Assembly (NCBI GenBank): GCA_021204905.1
Contig: JAJPYN010000004.1
Span: forward strand, 18,996 to 82,995
DNA from: Prevotella sp.
Lineage (GTDB): Bacteria; Bacteroidota; Bacteroidia; Bacteroidales; Bacteroidaceae
Reading direction: 5' to 3'
DNA: 64,000 nucleotides
Positions 41,031 through 50,874 of the stretch are shown one piece after another. A model generated the notes under the pieces. That model made no database searches, was not told where the DNA came from, and was given only the letters and a program-made list of their open reading frames with translations. The position numbers and the translations under genes are program-made. Positions within the stretch are counted from its first letter, which is position 1, and each line of letters starts with the position of its first letter.

Positions 41031-44000
41031 TTAGAGGTTTACTGTAACCTTCTCGCCGGTGTAATGAACCGTTTGGCCGTCGGCATCGGGGTCGTATGGC
41101 TGCGCCTTGTCTTTGCTTACCGGCACGATAATGAAGTCGCGCTCGGTGAGCATGCCGGGGAACTCGCCCTCGCACTGGCCTATCGTGAGCGTCTTGGTCG
41201 CCTCGTCGTAGGTGAACGGTATCTTCTCGTAGCGTCCGGCCTCATAACCGTAGTTGACGGCCTCGTCTTCGTAGAGCGTGAAACTGCCGTCGGCGCCCTG
41301 ATAGACATAAAGTCTTATCTCGCTGTTCGGCACCTCGCAGGTGTATTCAATCTTCGGGCCGAAAGGAATGATCGAGCCCGCGCGAACGTAAATCGGGATG
41401 TGCTCATAGGGTGCGGCCACCGTTTGCGTCTCGCCGCCGTTGGAGGCAATTTTTCCGCTGAAGAAATCGTACCACACGGCGTCTTTCGGGAAGTAAACCT
41501 CGCGGCTGCGTGCCTTATACGTATAGACGGGGTTTATCAGGAATGCCGGTCCGAACATGAACTGGTGGCCTATTTCATACGTGGCGGTGTCGTAACCGAA
41601 GTCCATCACGAGCGGGCGCATTATGGTGTAATCGTTGAAATAAACATCGGCCGCGAGCGAGTAGATATAAGGCATCAGACGGTAGCGGAGCTCCATACAA
41701 CTGCGTATCGTTTCGTAGGTAGGACTGCCCTCGGGCGCGATGTTCCACGGCTCGCGATAGGGGAATTGTCCGTGCGAACGGTAGATGGGAGCCCACATGC
41801 CGAACTCGTGCCACCTGACATTCAGCTCGCGCCAATCGCGCAGATCCTCGTTCTCAACCCCCGTTGCGTCGTACAGCCTCTGCGCCGCCTCGTAACGTTT
41901 CTCCACTGAGAAGCCGCCGATATCTTGGCTCCAATACGGCACGCCGGAGATGGAGAAGTTGAGTCCCGCCGCAATTTGTGTCTTCATATCCTCCCAGCGG
42001 GTGCCGATGTCGCCGCTCCACGTGGCGGTGGAATAGCGTTGTTCGGAAGCGAAACCGTTGCGGGTAAGGAGGAAGACACGCTTGTTCTCCGGCGAGAAGT
42101 TGTTGCCGAAGCCCCGCTGATCCCATTTCGCATTCGCCTCGAGCCATTTAGAATCGTGGTCGAGACCCGCCGTCTCATAGCCGCGCTGACCGTCGTAGAT
42201 TGCCTCCGCGTTGACAATGGAGTAGGCGTTGAAGTATTCGTCGGACGAGCCGAGTGCCGTCGGACCGCTGAGCATCTTACGGTAATCGGTGTCCGTGCAG
42301 TCGCGAATGTTCGGCTCGGAGGCATCCATCCACCACGCGTCAATGCCGATCACGCCGAGGTTCTCATACATCTGCCGCCAGAAAATCTTGCGGGCGTCGG
42401 CGTTGTAAGCGTCGTAGAAGGAGTACATATACCCTATCCAGTCGTAGATGGAATCGCGGAGCGACTGCTGATAGATCATACCTTTGTCGTTCAACTCCTT
42501 GAAGTTGTCGGGTTTGAGATAGTACTTGGGCCAGCAGGAAATCATTATCTTCGCGTTGTTGGCATGTATGGTGTCAATCATTCCCTTCGGGTCGGAGAAG
42601 CGGTCAGGGTCAAACGTGAACGCGCCCCACTCGTCGTCGCGCCAGTAGTTCCAGTCCATTACGATGTTGTCGATAGGCAGATTTCTGTCGCGGAAACCTT
42701 GCAGTGCGTCGAGTATCTCGCTCTGTGTCTTATAGCGTTCGCGGCTCTGCCAGTAGCCGAAAAGCCACTCCGGCATAATCTGCGCCTTGCCTGTCAGCGT
42801 GCGGTAACCGGAAATCACGTCGTCGGCATCGCTGCCCAAGATGAAGTAATAGTCCATTTGCTTGGCCATCTCGCTCCAGAATGACAGCTTGCCCTGTTCC
42901 TTCGCGTCGACCGGGGCGTAGGCTCTCACGCCGCAATAAGCCTCGCCGCCGTCGGGTGTCCACTCCAAACGGAACTTATACGCTCTGTCCTTTTCGAGGT
43001 TGAGACTTGTCTTCCTTGCGTTGGGGTTCCACGATGAGCGCCATATTGTTTGTTCGTTCGAGCCGGTTCCCGCCACATCTTCGGTGTAGATATCCTGCCC
43101 GTCGATGTATATCTTCTGATAGCCGGAATAGTAGTGGTAGAGCTTGTATTCGCCCGTCTCGTGCGGGATGATGGTGCCCTCGTAGACCACTTGTGCCGAG
43201 TCGAGAGGGAAGTCGGGCAGGTTCTTAATTGTTTTTATGTCCTCAAAGTAGATAGACTTCTCCGGCCGGACAAGCGTCTCGTGTCCCGGCGAAGAGTAGG
43301 TGCCGGTCAATGCGCCCTCATTGCCGTCCTTGTCAATCAGCGTGAACAAGTCGCCGAGCTGTTGGTATTCTTCGGGGTTGCCGAAACGGCAGAGGGAGTA
43401 AGTGTCAAAGAGTACGCCGTAGTGCTTGGAGGAGACGACGAACGGGATGCTCACTTTCGTGTTGTATTGGTAGAGCTCCTCGTTCTTGCCTTTGTAGTTC
43501 CATTCGTCCGCCTGGTGCTGTCCCAGTCCGAAGAACGCCTCGTCGTCGGGACTCTCGAATACGTTACGCCACGTCCAGCCCTTATACAGTTGGTCGGTGC
43601 CGTCGGCTTTCGTGCGCGTTACCTCGTATGGTGCGAACGTCTTGCCGCCGCCCTCCTGTTCCTGCAATACCGTGTTGCCGTCCTTGTCGAAGAAACTTAC
43701 CTCGCCCGTAGAGACAAGCACTTGCGCCGTCAACTCGGAGGTGGAGAGGGTTACGGTGTCGCCCTTTTCCTCTACATCAAACGAAGTCTTGACATCGCGG
43801 TCGACAATAATGAGGCTCTGCGGGTCGGCAAATTTCTTCTCCGCAGTGGCGCTCACACGGATGATATTCTCTCCTTCTACTTGCAGACGCACAAGTTTCG
43901 GAGCGTTCTCTACGCTGTCGTTCTCAGCCAAATGGATGATTACGCCTCTGTCGTAACGCTCGACGGGGCCGGTGTTGCAGCCCGCCATCAGCAGCAAGCA

Positions 44001-44033
44001 CAACGCCGCCGCGAAAATCGATTTTTTCTTCAT
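41031..44033 (-). CDS. GH31 glycosidase with PA14 insert, likely alpha-xylosidase, lipoprotein
   Basis: A 1000-residue lipoprotein (signal peptide ending LLLMAGC, Cys19). An N-terminal beta-sandwich is followed by a PA14-like insert (about 274-380: GTIIPHETGEYKLYHYYSG, KIYIDGQDIY), then the GH31 barrel. The nucleophile Asp is in GIDAWWMDASEPN (near residue 570) and the acid/base Asp in TWSGDIGTRWEDM (near 675); VMDWNYWRDDEWGAFTFD and the C-terminal DUF5110-like part (VYQGADGSFTLYEDEAVNYGYE, given in parts VYQGADGSFTLYEDE) are also typical. PA14-containing GH31 enzymes include xyloglucan alpha-xylosidases, so that activity is likely, but no SusC/SusD pair is nearby. It sits between a FimB-like lipoprotein gene and dnaE. 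Confidence 0.87.
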   Translation of the reverse strand: MKKKSIFAAALCLLLMAGCNTGPVERYDRGVIIHLAENDSVENAPKLVRLQVEGENIIRVSATAEKKFADPQSLIIVDRDVKTSFDVEEKGDTVTLSTSELTAQVLVSTGEVSFFDKDGNTVLQEQEGGGKTFAPYEVTRTKADGTDQLYKGWTWRNVFESPDDEAFFGLGQHQADEWNYKGKNEELYQYNTKVSIPFVVSSKHYGVLFDTYSLCRFGNPEEYQQLGDLFTLIDKDGNEGALTGTYSSPGHETLVRPEKSIYFEDIKTIKNLPDFPLDSAQVVYEGTIIPHETGEYKLYHYYSGYQKIYIDGQDIYTEDVAGTGSNEQTIWRSSWNPNARKTSLNLEKDRAYKFRLEWTPDGGEAYCGVRAYAPVDAKEQGKLSFWSEMAKQMDYYFILGSDADDVISGYRTLTGKAQIMPEWLFGYWQSRERYKTQSEILDALQGFRDRNLPIDNIVMDWNYWRDDEWGAFTFDPDRFSDPKGMIDTIHANNAKIMISCWPKYYLKPDNFKELNDKGMIYQQSLRDSIYDWIGYMYSFYDAYNADARKIFWRQMYENLGVIGIDAWWMDASEPNIRDCTDTDYRKMLSGPTALGSSDEYFNAYSIVNAEAIYDGQRGYETAGLDHDSKWLEANAKWDQRGFGNNFSPENKRVFLLTRNGFASEQRYSTATWSGDIGTRWEDMKTQIAAGLNFSISGVPYWSQDIGGFSVEKRYEAAQRLYDATGVENEDLRDWRELNVRWHEFGMWAPIYRSHGQFPYREPWNIAPEGSPTYETIRSCMELRYRLMPYIYSLAADVYFNDYTIMRPLVMDFGYDTATYEIGHQFMFGPAFLINPVYTYKARSREVYFPKDAVWYDFFSGKIASNGGETQTVAAPYEHIPIYVRAGSIIPFGPKIEYTCEVPNSEIRLYVYQGADGSFTLYEDEAVNYGYEAGRYEKIPFTYDEATKTLTIGQCEGEFPGMLTERDFIIVPVSKDKAQPYDPDADGQTVHYTGEKVTVNL

Positions 44034-44063
44034 AAAATTATTGTTTTTGATTAGTGTAACTAT

Positions 44064-44981
44064 TTAGAAATCAATTAGTTCGAAGTTGCCCGCAGCCTTG
44101 CTCCCCGCGTCGCCGAAGTAGTCGGCAGAATGGCTCGTTATCATGTTCATCTCCACCGGCACGTTCGTGTAAACCACCTCGTGAAGGTCGTTGCCGCCGG
44201 AGTCGAGCGCCGTAATTGTCATCTTCAACTCGTCGGTGTCCTCGTGCGGGAACGTGAACACGTCGAAGGTCTGGCCGGCCTCGTGCGAGACGACATCGCG
44301 GTATTCGGTCTGCCGCGAGTTGACGCAACCGTAGCCCGTCGTGCCGTCGAGCGTCGAGCTGCCCCCCGTGTAATAAAACTTCATCTGCGCCACGTCGTCG
44401 GGGATCTCGCCCTCGATGGTGAAACGGTACATCGCCACGCGACGGCTGACATCGGCGTCAAGCTCAATATTTACAAGCGTTTCGAGGCTGTCGGCGTAAT
44501 AAACATCGACATTGTTCGTGTAAAACCAGAACGTGTCCGTAACCTTGTTGCTCGGGAACTTCACGCCGTCAACGGAGGTCGTCGTCGCATTACCGTCGCA
44601 GCTGTGAAGCAGAAGAAGAATCTCGTAAGCGCCCTCGTCGTCAAGCTCGAACTGCACCGTACCGAACGCGTCGGCCGTGGCCTGTTGGTTGACCGTCTTC
44701 ACGCGCGAGCCGCCTTGGTAAACAGCAACATTAATCCTGTCGCCAAGCTCGCCGACCGACGCCGCCGCACGACGTTTCGCCGCGGCAAACGTGCTGCCCC
44801 CGCCATAGTTCGCCACGTCCAAATTCGCCACGCGCAGCGTCACCCACAGCCCTTCCTGAGGCTCTTCAACAGCGTCCCCGTCCGTGCCGTCGCCAGCGAT
44901 GTAATCATCAAGATTCAACTTCTCGCACGAAGCGGCAAGCAGCCCGGCAGCGACAAAAACCAATAACCTGCGAAACGACAT
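44064..44981 (-). CDS. Lipoprotein resembling FimB/Mfa2 fimbrial anchor subunits
   Basis: A 305-residue lipoprotein: signal peptide and lipobox LLAASCEKLNLDDY (Cys19). An acidic linker is followed by a beta-rich region with strands such as GLWVTLRVANLDVANYGGGS, RINVAVYQGGSRVKTV, YEILLLLHSCDGN and RVAMYRFTIEGEIPDDVAQM. The layout (short linker, two beta domains, no transmembrane helix) resembles FimB/Mfa2-type fimbrial anchor lipoproteins of Bacteroidales, but the match is by general pattern and no fimbrillin gene is adjacent. It precedes the GH31 gene by 30 bp on the same strand. Confidence 0.55.
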   Translation of the reverse strand: MSFRRLLVFVAAGLLAASCEKLNLDDYIAGDGTDGDAVEEPQEGLWVTLRVANLDVANYGGGSTFAAAKRRAAASVGELGDRINVAVYQGGSRVKTVNQQATADAFGTVQFELDDEGAYEILLLLHSCDGNATTTSVDGVKFPSNKVTDTFWFYTNNVDVYYADSLETLVNIELDADVSRRVAMYRFTIEGEIPDDVAQMKFYYTGGSSTLDGTTGYGCVNSRQTEYRDVVSHEAGQTFDVFTFPHEDTDELKMTITALDSGGNDLHEVVYTNVPVEMNMITSHSADYFGDAGSKAAGNFELIDF

Positions 44982-45161
44982 AATATTAATTTAATTGCTT
45001 GAAAACCAGTGTGTTACGCCGCCGGAAAGAGACCCCTTTTCCGCCGTGCGCACCATTGTACAAATGTACTGAAATTCGCACGCCGCGAAAAATATTTCAT
45101 CATATTTTTTGACCACATTATTCTATTCGCGCGCGCGAGGGCCCGTTTCGAAATAATTGTT

Positions 45162-45169
45162 TACCTTTG
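45162..45169 (+). promoter_or_regulatory. -7 element of a likely cysS promoter
   Basis: TACCTTTG, 19 bp before the cysS ATG. The upstream half is not convincing. The 207-bp divergent gap 44982-45188 holds nothing else recognised. Confidence 0.5.
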
Positions 45170-45188
45170 CAGCGGATTACTTCGCGTT

Positions 45189-46679
45189 ATGACAAAGCAA
45201 ACACTGCTGATTTACAATTCGTTGACACGCCGCAAGGAGCGTTTCGAGCCCCTCCGCGAGCCGAACGTGGGGATGTACGTGTGCGGCCCGACGGTCTACG
45301 GCGACGCCCACCTCGGCCATGCCCGCCCGGCAATCACCTTCGACATCGTGTTCCGCTATTTGAAACACCTCGGTTACAAGGTGCGCTACGTGAGGAACAT
45401 CACCGATGTAGGGCATTTGGAATACGACTCCGACGACGGCGAGGACAAGATTGCGAAGAAAGCGCGCTTGGAACAGGTGGAGCCGATGGAGGTGGCAAAC
45501 TATTACACCCGCCGTTTCAACGACGCGATGAACCGTCTCGGAGTGCTGCCCCCCTCAATCGAGCCGCACGCCACGGGGCATATCATTGAGCAGCAAGAGC
45601 TTGTGCAACAAATCCTTGACAACGGTTATGCATACGTCTCCAACGGTTCGGTCTATTTCGACATCAATGCATATAACCGCGACTACAAATACGGCATTCT
45701 CTCCGGGCGCAGCCTTGAGAACACCAAAGATGCTTCGCGCGACCTTGCGGGCGTAGGCGAGAAACACAACCAAGCCGACTTTGCGCTGTGGAAAAAGGCA
45801 CAGAAAGAGCATATCATGCGGTGGCGCAGTCCGTGGGGCGAGGGCTTCCCCGGTTGGCACTGCGAGTGTACGGCGATGGGAAGGAAATATCTCGGCGAGA
45901 CATTCGATATTCACGGTGGCGGCATGGATCTGCTCTTCCCCCACCATGAATGCGAAATAGCACAAGCGCAGGCGGCAATGGGACATCAAGCGGTGAAGTA
46001 TTGGATGCACAACAATATGATCACCATCAACGGGAAAAAGATGGGCAAGTCATACAACAACTTCATCACGCTCGATGAATTCTTTACCGGCAGCCACCCG
46101 TTGCTGACGAAAGCCTTCGCGCCGATGACCATCCGCTTCTTCATCCTCTCCGCCCACTACCGCGGCACGCTCGACTTCTCCAACGACGCACTCGAGGCCG
46201 CCGAGAAAGGTTTCGCGCGACTGATGCAGGGAATGAAAGGATTGAAACGCATTCAGGCCGCGAAAGGATCGAACCCCGACATCGAGCAGTTCGTGAAAGC
46301 CCTGCCGCAGAGGCTCTACGACGCGATGAACGACGATTTCCAGACACCCGTCGTCATCAGCCTGCTCTTCGAAGCCTGCCGCGTCATCAACCAGCTCGCC
46401 GAGCATAAGGGCAAGATTTCCGAAACCGACCTTGAAAATTTATCCTCAACAATGCACCTTTTTGTCGAAGACATCCTCGGCCTGAAAGAAAGCTCTTCGG
46501 AAGGCAATGCCTCGCGCGAGAAAGCCTTCGGCAAAGCGGTCGATATGCTGCTCGAGATGCGCCGCCAAGCGAAGGAAAACAAGGACTGGGCCGCGAGCGA
46601 CAGCATACGCCGGCAACTCACCGACGCGGGCTTCATCATAAAAGACACCCCCGACGGCACGCAGTGGGAACTGCCTTAA
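45189..46679 (+). CDS. cysS: Cysteinyl-tRNA synthetase
   Basis: A 496-residue class I synthetase that charges tRNA-Cys. The zinc-binding cysteine and HIGH-type motif occur in [20 protein letters not shown], further zinc ligands in GWHCECTAM and FPHHECE, and the KMSKS-type loop is [15 protein letters not shown]-type helical domain and an anticodon-binding tail ([19 protein letters not shown]) end the protein. The start [17 protein letters not shown] is chosen because the 60 codons upstream span the promoter and are not protein-like. A dispersed-repeat copy follows, before convergent ndk. Confidence 0.97.
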   Translation: MTKQTLLIYNSLTRRKERFEPLREPNVGMYVCGPTVYGDAHLGHARPAITFDIVFRYLKHLGYKVRYVRNITDVGHLEYDSDDGEDKIAKKARLEQVEPMEVANYYTRRFNDAMNRLGVLPPSIEPHATGHIIEQQELVQQILDNGYAYVSNGSVYFDINAYNRDYKYGILSGRSLENTKDASRDLAGVGEKHNQADFALWKKAQKEHIMRWRSPWGEGFPGWHCECTAMGRKYLGETFDIHGGGMDLLFPHHECEIAQAQAAMGHQAVKYWMHNNMITINGKKMGKSYNNFITLDEFFTGSHPLLTKAFAPMTIRFFILSAHYRGTLDFSNDALEAAEKGFARLMQGMKGLKRIQAAKGSNPDIEQFVKALPQRLYDAMNDDFQTPVVISLLFEACRVINQLAEHKGKISETDLENLSSTMHLFVEDILGLKESSSEGNASREKAFGKAVDMLLEMRRQAKENKDWAASDSIRRQLTDAGFIIKDTPDGTQWELP

Positions 46680-46734
46680 ATCCCCGCGAATTTTAAAATG
46701 CTTGCAACGGTTGGTTAAAGCAATTGCGACGGCG

Positions 46735-46813
46735 ATTTAAACTAACCGAATACCGACAACTGCGAATTGCCCCCGATTTTTTAAGCCGGAGCCTTAGTAG
46801 CAACTAAGATAAT
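46735..46813 (+). repeat. Dispersed repeat, copy after cysS
   Basis: Starts around TTTAAACTAACCGAATACCG, has the shared middle CGACAACTGCGAATTGCCC, and ends TTAGTAGCAACTAAGATAA. It lies in the convergent gap between cysS and ndk, in the same orientation as the other copies. Confidence 0.55.
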
Positions 46814-46851
46814 GGTTTGCGGCGCAAAAAGTCAGGTCGCAAACCAATTAA

Positions 46852-47319
46852 TTAATACTCGTCGTTGGCGTAGAAATCGGCGAAGAGGGCGCGCGGGAAG
46901 GCGAAGATTTCCTCATCCTTGAAGAAGCGTTTCAGCTCCACGGCAGCCGTCTCGGGCGCATCGCTGGCGTGCACGATATTCTCCTGAAAGCTCATCGAAT
47001 AATCGCCGCGGATGGTGCCGGGCAGCGCCTTGCGGCCGTTGGTTACGCCGGCGAGGGTGCGCACCACTTCAATAGCCTCCACGCCTTCGAGCGCCATAGC
47101 CACGACGGGTGTGGCCATCATCGCGTCTTTAATGCGCTGGAAGAACGGTTTTTCGGCGAGGTGGGCGTAATGCTCGGAGAGCAGGGCATCGTCGAGTTGC
47201 ATCATTTTCAGTCCGACGACGCGCAGGCCTTTGCGCTCGAAGCGCGAGATGATTTCGCCGATGAGGTTGCGTTTCACGGTGCAGGGTTTGAGCAGCACCA
47301 AAGTTTTTTCCGTGTTCAT
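46852..47319 (-). CDS. ndk: Nucleoside diphosphate kinase
   Basis: A 155-residue kinase that moves the gamma-phosphate between nucleoside triphosphates and diphosphates. The catalytic histidine lies in SFQENIVHASDAPETA (about residue 116), the N-terminal strand is EKTLVLLKPCTVKRNLIG, and GTIRGDYSM and the family helix are present. In common with Bacteroidota forms it has slight insertions relative to E. coli Ndk. It follows pepT by 18 bp on the same strand, probably one transcript. Confidence 0.95.
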   Translation of the reverse strand: MNTEKTLVLLKPCTVKRNLIGEIISRFERKGLRVVGLKMMQLDDALLSEHYAHLAEKPFFQRIKDAMMATPVVAMALEGVEAIEVVRTLAGVTNGRKALPGTIRGDYSMSFQENIVHASDAPETAAVELKRFFKDEEIFAFPRALFADFYANDEY

Positions 47320-47337
47320 AATAGTTCGGGTTTTTAT

Positions 47338-48567
47338 TTAATAATTGGTTTTCGCAGCGAGTTCGCAGATTTTCACGACGACCGCCATCGCCTTCTCCAT
47401 CACCTGCACCGAGACGAACTCGTGGGGGCCGTGGAAGTTGACGCCGCCGGCGAAGATGTTCGGGCAGGGCAGGCCGCGGAAGGACAGTTGCGCGCCGTCG
47501 GTACCGCCGCGGATGGGTTGCACTTTCGGCGGAATGGCGAGCTGTTCGAAGGCGGTGAGGACAAGGTCGACGGTGTGGCGGTTGGCGTCGATGATTTCCT
47601 TCATGTTGGCGTATTGGTCGTAGATGTCGGCCTCGACGGTGCCGGCGCCGTACTTGGCGTTGAGCGTGTCGATGCAGCTTTGCATGAAGGCTTTTCTGGA
47701 AAGGAACTTCTCGCGGTTGTGGTCGCGGATGATGAAGTACATTCGCGCCTGTTCGGTGGACGAATTTTGACTGACGAGGTGGTAGAACCCTTCGTAACCC
47801 TCGGTTGTCTCGGGCAGCTCGCTCTCGGGCATCATCGCCAGCAGTTCGGCCGCGACGCGCGAGGCGTTGAGCATCTTGCCTTTGGCGTACCCGGTGTGGA
47901 CGCTCACGCCTTTTATCACAATCTTCGCGCCGGCAGCGTTGAAGTTCTCGTATTCGAGTTCGCCGAGGTCGCCGCCGTCCATCGTGTACGCCCACGCGCA
48001 ACCGAATTTCTTGACGTCGAAATGGTGCGCGCCCTCGCCGATCTCCTCGTCGGGGTTGAACGCGATGCGCACCGGTCCGTGCTTTATTTCCGGGTGGTCG
48101 CGCAGGAAGCACACCGCCTGAACGATCTCCGCGATGCCCGCCTTATCGTCGGCGCCGAGCAGCGTCGTGCCGTCAGAGACAATCAGGTCTTCGCCAATGT
48201 GCGCAAGGAGTTCGGGGAATTTTTTCGGAGAAGAAACGATGCCTTCGGAGAGGGTGATGTCGCCGCCGTCGTAGTTTTTTATGATGCGCGCGCGGACATT
48301 TGCGCCGGAGCAGTCGGGCGACGTGTCATAATGCGCGATGAAGCCTATCGCCGGCACGGTTCTGTCGTCGATATTGCCTTTGAGCGTGGCGTAAATGTAC
48401 CCTTTTTCGTCAAGCTCGACATCGGCAAGCCCTTCGGCAAGGAGCTCGTCGCGGAGGCAGCGCGCAAAGGCGAGTTGCTTGTCCGGCGTCGACGGCGTGG
48501 TGGCGGCATCTTCGGCCGATTGCGTGTCGAAGCGCGTGTAGTTGATGAAGCGTTCTGTAAGGTTCAT
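47338..48567 (-). CDS. pepT: Peptidase T
   Basis: A 409-residue cytoplasmic aminotripeptidase of the M20B family, with two metal ions. Metal ligands and catalytic residues can be seen in [14 protein letters not shown] (His, Asp), [13 protein letters not shown] (bridging Asp), [15 protein letters not shown] (Glu-Glu), [17 protein letters not shown] and a last His near [10 protein letters not shown]. Length is standard. The first gene of a pepT-ndk pair; a -7 element lies at 48601. Confidence 0.95.
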   Translation of the reverse strand: MNLTERFINYTRFDTQSAEDAATTPSTPDKQLAFARCLRDELLAEGLADVELDEKGYIYATLKGNIDDRTVPAIGFIAHYDTSPDCSGANVRARIIKNYDGGDITLSEGIVSSPKKFPELLAHIGEDLIVSDGTTLLGADDKAGIAEIVQAVCFLRDHPEIKHGPVRIAFNPDEEIGEGAHHFDVKKFGCAWAYTMDGGDLGELEYENFNAAGAKIVIKGVSVHTGYAKGKMLNASRVAAELLAMMPESELPETTEGYEGFYHLVSQNSSTEQARMYFIIRDHNREKFLSRKAFMQSCIDTLNAKYGAGTVEADIYDQYANMKEIIDANRHTVDLVLTAFEQLAIPPKVQPIRGGTDGAQLSFRGLPCPNIFAGGVNFHGPHEFVSVQVMEKAMAVVVKICELAAKTNY

Positions 48568-48600
48568 AATCGGAATTCAGGTTGCTTGTTTTGCGTTATA

Positions 48601-48608
48601 CAAAGGTA
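48601..48608 (-). promoter_or_regulatory. -7 element of a likely pepT-ndk promoter
   Basis: TACCTTTG on the minus strand, 33 bp before the pepT ATG; the -33 half is not clear. Confidence 0.5.
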
Positions 48609-48663
48609 GGAAAATCCTTCGGCACGGAAAACTTTTCGCGATATTTCTTCGTTGCCGCGGCGG

Positions 48664-50874
48664 TCAGAAACGTATGGCGGCGGCACCGGAAAAGAGCAGC
48701 GTGTGCAGGGTGGCGGGGCGGCGCACGGGCGAGGGCAGCGCGGCGTAATCGATGCCGGCCTTAAACGCGAAGTGCGGTTTGGCGCGGTAGCTGATGTTCA
48801 CGCCGGCCATAGCGCTCAGTCCGCCGTTTCTGCCGCTGTCGAGGATGTTGCTTTTGTTGCGCGGATAATGCGAAAAACCCGCCAGAAGTCTTGCGCCGAG
48901 AGCTATGCGCGGGTGAAGCGGGCAGGCGAAGTAGCAACCGGCATTAAGCGAATAAAAGCGCGAGGTGGCATCGGGCAAGGTCTCGCTCTCGTCGTTGTAA
49001 GTGATGTCCGCGATGGATGCCTGTCCGCCGATGCCGACAAAACGGTTGAAGAAATATGCGCCGTTGATGCCCGCCACCGCACCGTTCTCCGACCGCAGCG
49101 ACGGGTTCGATGCCGGACTGAAATGCTTTAAAGGCACGTAGAATCCGGCGAAGGTCTCGACGAAATGCGGGCGGCTGCTGTCGGCGGTGATGACATAGCG
49201 GCTTGCGTCGTAGCTCTTTGCGTGCGACGGGAAAATTTTGTCGGAGAGCCAACAGGCAAACTCCGCGCCGGCGATGCCTATGCCCGCGCCGACAAGGATG
49301 TCGCTCAACCAATGTTTATTGTGCATCATCCTCATCACGCCTGTTGCCGTGGCGACGGTGTACGCCGAGTAGCCCACCCACGGACTCAGGTCGCCGTATT
49401 CCTTATAGAGCATTGTCGCGGCCATGAACGCGCCGGCGGTGTGGGTGGAGGGCATGCTATGGCGGTTGCTGCCGTCGGGCCGCTCCACGTTGCACGCTAT
49501 CTTCAGACCGTTTGAAAGCAGATTTACCACGCCGAAAGAGATGACGTTTGCCGTAAGCCGTTTGCCCCAAGTGCTGCGCCCTTCGACGCCCGCGAATTTC
49601 AGGATGTAGGACACCACGAGCGGCGAGTATTGCAGATAGTCGTCGAACGATGCCTTATAGTGCGGCGTGTAGTCGTTGCGCAGCGAGCGGAAATGCTTGT
49701 CGGGCCCTTTCACGAGCAGTCCCGCCACAATGAGCGGCGCGCTGATTGCCGCCGTCTGCACCCACCGGTTGGTCAGTATGCGCTCTGATTTCGGGATATA
49801 AACCGTTGCGGCGGAGGCTTCGTTTTCATTATTTTCCGACGAAGAATTTAAAATAAGCGCATTGTCGTCGAGGATGCCCACGCGTATGTAGTCTTTCAGC
49901 CGGAACACGGCGTTGCCGGCACCGTTCTGCGCGTCGGAGATGAAGAGTATGGTTTGTCTGCCGTCTTTCAGCTTGGCTCCGAAGCACATCCCTTCGTAGT
50001 TGGCGAGGTTCCGGCGCGTGAGATTGAGGCGCGTGGACCACTGAGCTTGCAGCGTCTTGGTGCTGTCTTCGGGCGAGAAAAGGTAAATGCGGCTGTCGAC
50101 GCGGTCGCCGATATTGTTCCTTGTCGCCATCACCTCGCGCTCCAAGACGAGCAGTCTGCCGTCGTCAAGGGCAAGGATTTCCGGCACGCCCGCCACGATT
50201 TTCCGGTGCAGCTTGCCGGGTTTCGGCACGTCGGTTTGATAGAAATACTGCCGCACGGGAAGAAGATTCATGTCGAAAGACTGCAGCCTGAGCCGCGCCG
50301 GGACGGGACTTTTGACCGTAGGCAACATACCGTCGGAGCGCAGAGAATTTTCCGTACACGTCAGGAAAAGGGAGTCGGCACGGGAGTAACAGAGCGCTTC
50401 AAACCCGTAGTTGCCGTAAATGTTGTTTAGCGAAAACTCCTCCGGCACTGCCAGCGACCTGCCCGTCTGCTGTCCGTCGAGCGTGTATTCGATTATCGCC
50501 TGGTCGTCTTCGGCGGAGATAAACACCGTGTTGCTGTCGGGGAAGAAGGCTATGCCCTCGGCATCGCGGCTCGGGTTCGTATTTCCGTGAAAGGCAATCA
50601 GTTCCACGTTCTCCACGCGTCCCGTCGTCTCGTTCTGCACGATACGGAACTCATAAAACCCGTCCGTGTCCTGCTTGTCGCTCACTACGGCATAGCGATT
50701 GTCGCCGAGGGGCGTGATGCCGCTGTAGTTCGCCGCGGGTATGTCCCATTTTTTCAGCTTCTGCCCGCGCAGGAGTTCTATCTGTGGAAAAGCGTTTTGC
50801 GTCCCCGACAGCAGTAATATAATAAGGAGTAAGCCCGTTTTTGCGCAGTGAAGCATCGTCGTCGTGTCTTTCAT
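48664..50874 (-). CDS. Fusion: phytase-like esterase, PAP2 phosphatase, barrel-like C-terminus
   Basis: A 736-residue envelope protein with three parts. After a signal peptide (about 1-30) comes a propeller-like region of the esterase-like-of-phytase type (about 35-345: YSGITPLGDNRYAVVSD, RDAEGIAFFPDSNTVFIS, NYEGMCFGAKLKDGR). A PAP2 phosphatase follows (about 365-550) with all three motifs: K458-x6-RP, PSTH at 475-478, and R515-x5-H521-x3-D525. From about 555 to the end the chain looks like a small outer-membrane barrel (GGQASIADITYND, ALGARLLAGFSHYP) ending in Phe. It could remove phosphates from lipid or lipid A substrates; the substrate is not readable. Its start overlaps the ybeY stop by 4 bp. 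Confidence 0.75.
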   Translation of the reverse strand: MKDTTTMLHCAKTGLLLIILLLSGTQNAFPQIELLRGQKLKKWDIPAANYSGITPLGDNRYAVVSDKQDTDGFYEFRIVQNETTGRVENVELIAFHGNTNPSRDAEGIAFFPDSNTVFISAEDDQAIIEYTLDGQQTGRSLAVPEEFSLNNIYGNYGFEALCYSRADSLFLTCTENSLRSDGMLPTVKSPVPARLRLQSFDMNLLPVRQYFYQTDVPKPGKLHRKIVAGVPEILALDDGRLLVLEREVMATRNNIGDRVDSRIYLFSPEDSTKTLQAQWSTRLNLTRRNLANYEGMCFGAKLKDGRQTILFISDAQNGAGNAVFRLKDYIRVGILDDNALILNSSSENNENEASAATVYIPKSERILTNRWVQTAAISAPLIVAGLLVKGPDKHFRSLRNDYTPHYKASFDDYLQYSPLVVSYILKFAGVEGRSTWGKRLTANVISFGVVNLLSNGLKIACNVERPDGSNRHSMPSTHTAGAFMAATMLYKEYGDLSPWVGYSAYTVATATGVMRMMHNKHWLSDILVGAGIGIAGAEFACWLSDKIFPSHAKSYDASRYVITADSSRPHFVETFAGFYVPLKHFSPASNPSLRSENGAVAGINGAYFFNRFVGIGGQASIADITYNDESETLPDATSRFYSLNAGCYFACPLHPRIALGARLLAGFSHYPRNKSNILDSGRNGGLSAMAGVNISYRAKPHFAFKAGIDYAALPSPVRRPATLHTLLFSGAAAIRF

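Noticed and set aside
46969..48609. 546-codon open frame antisense to ndk and pepT
   Set aside because: It spans two certain genes and the gap between them and has no recognisable domain.
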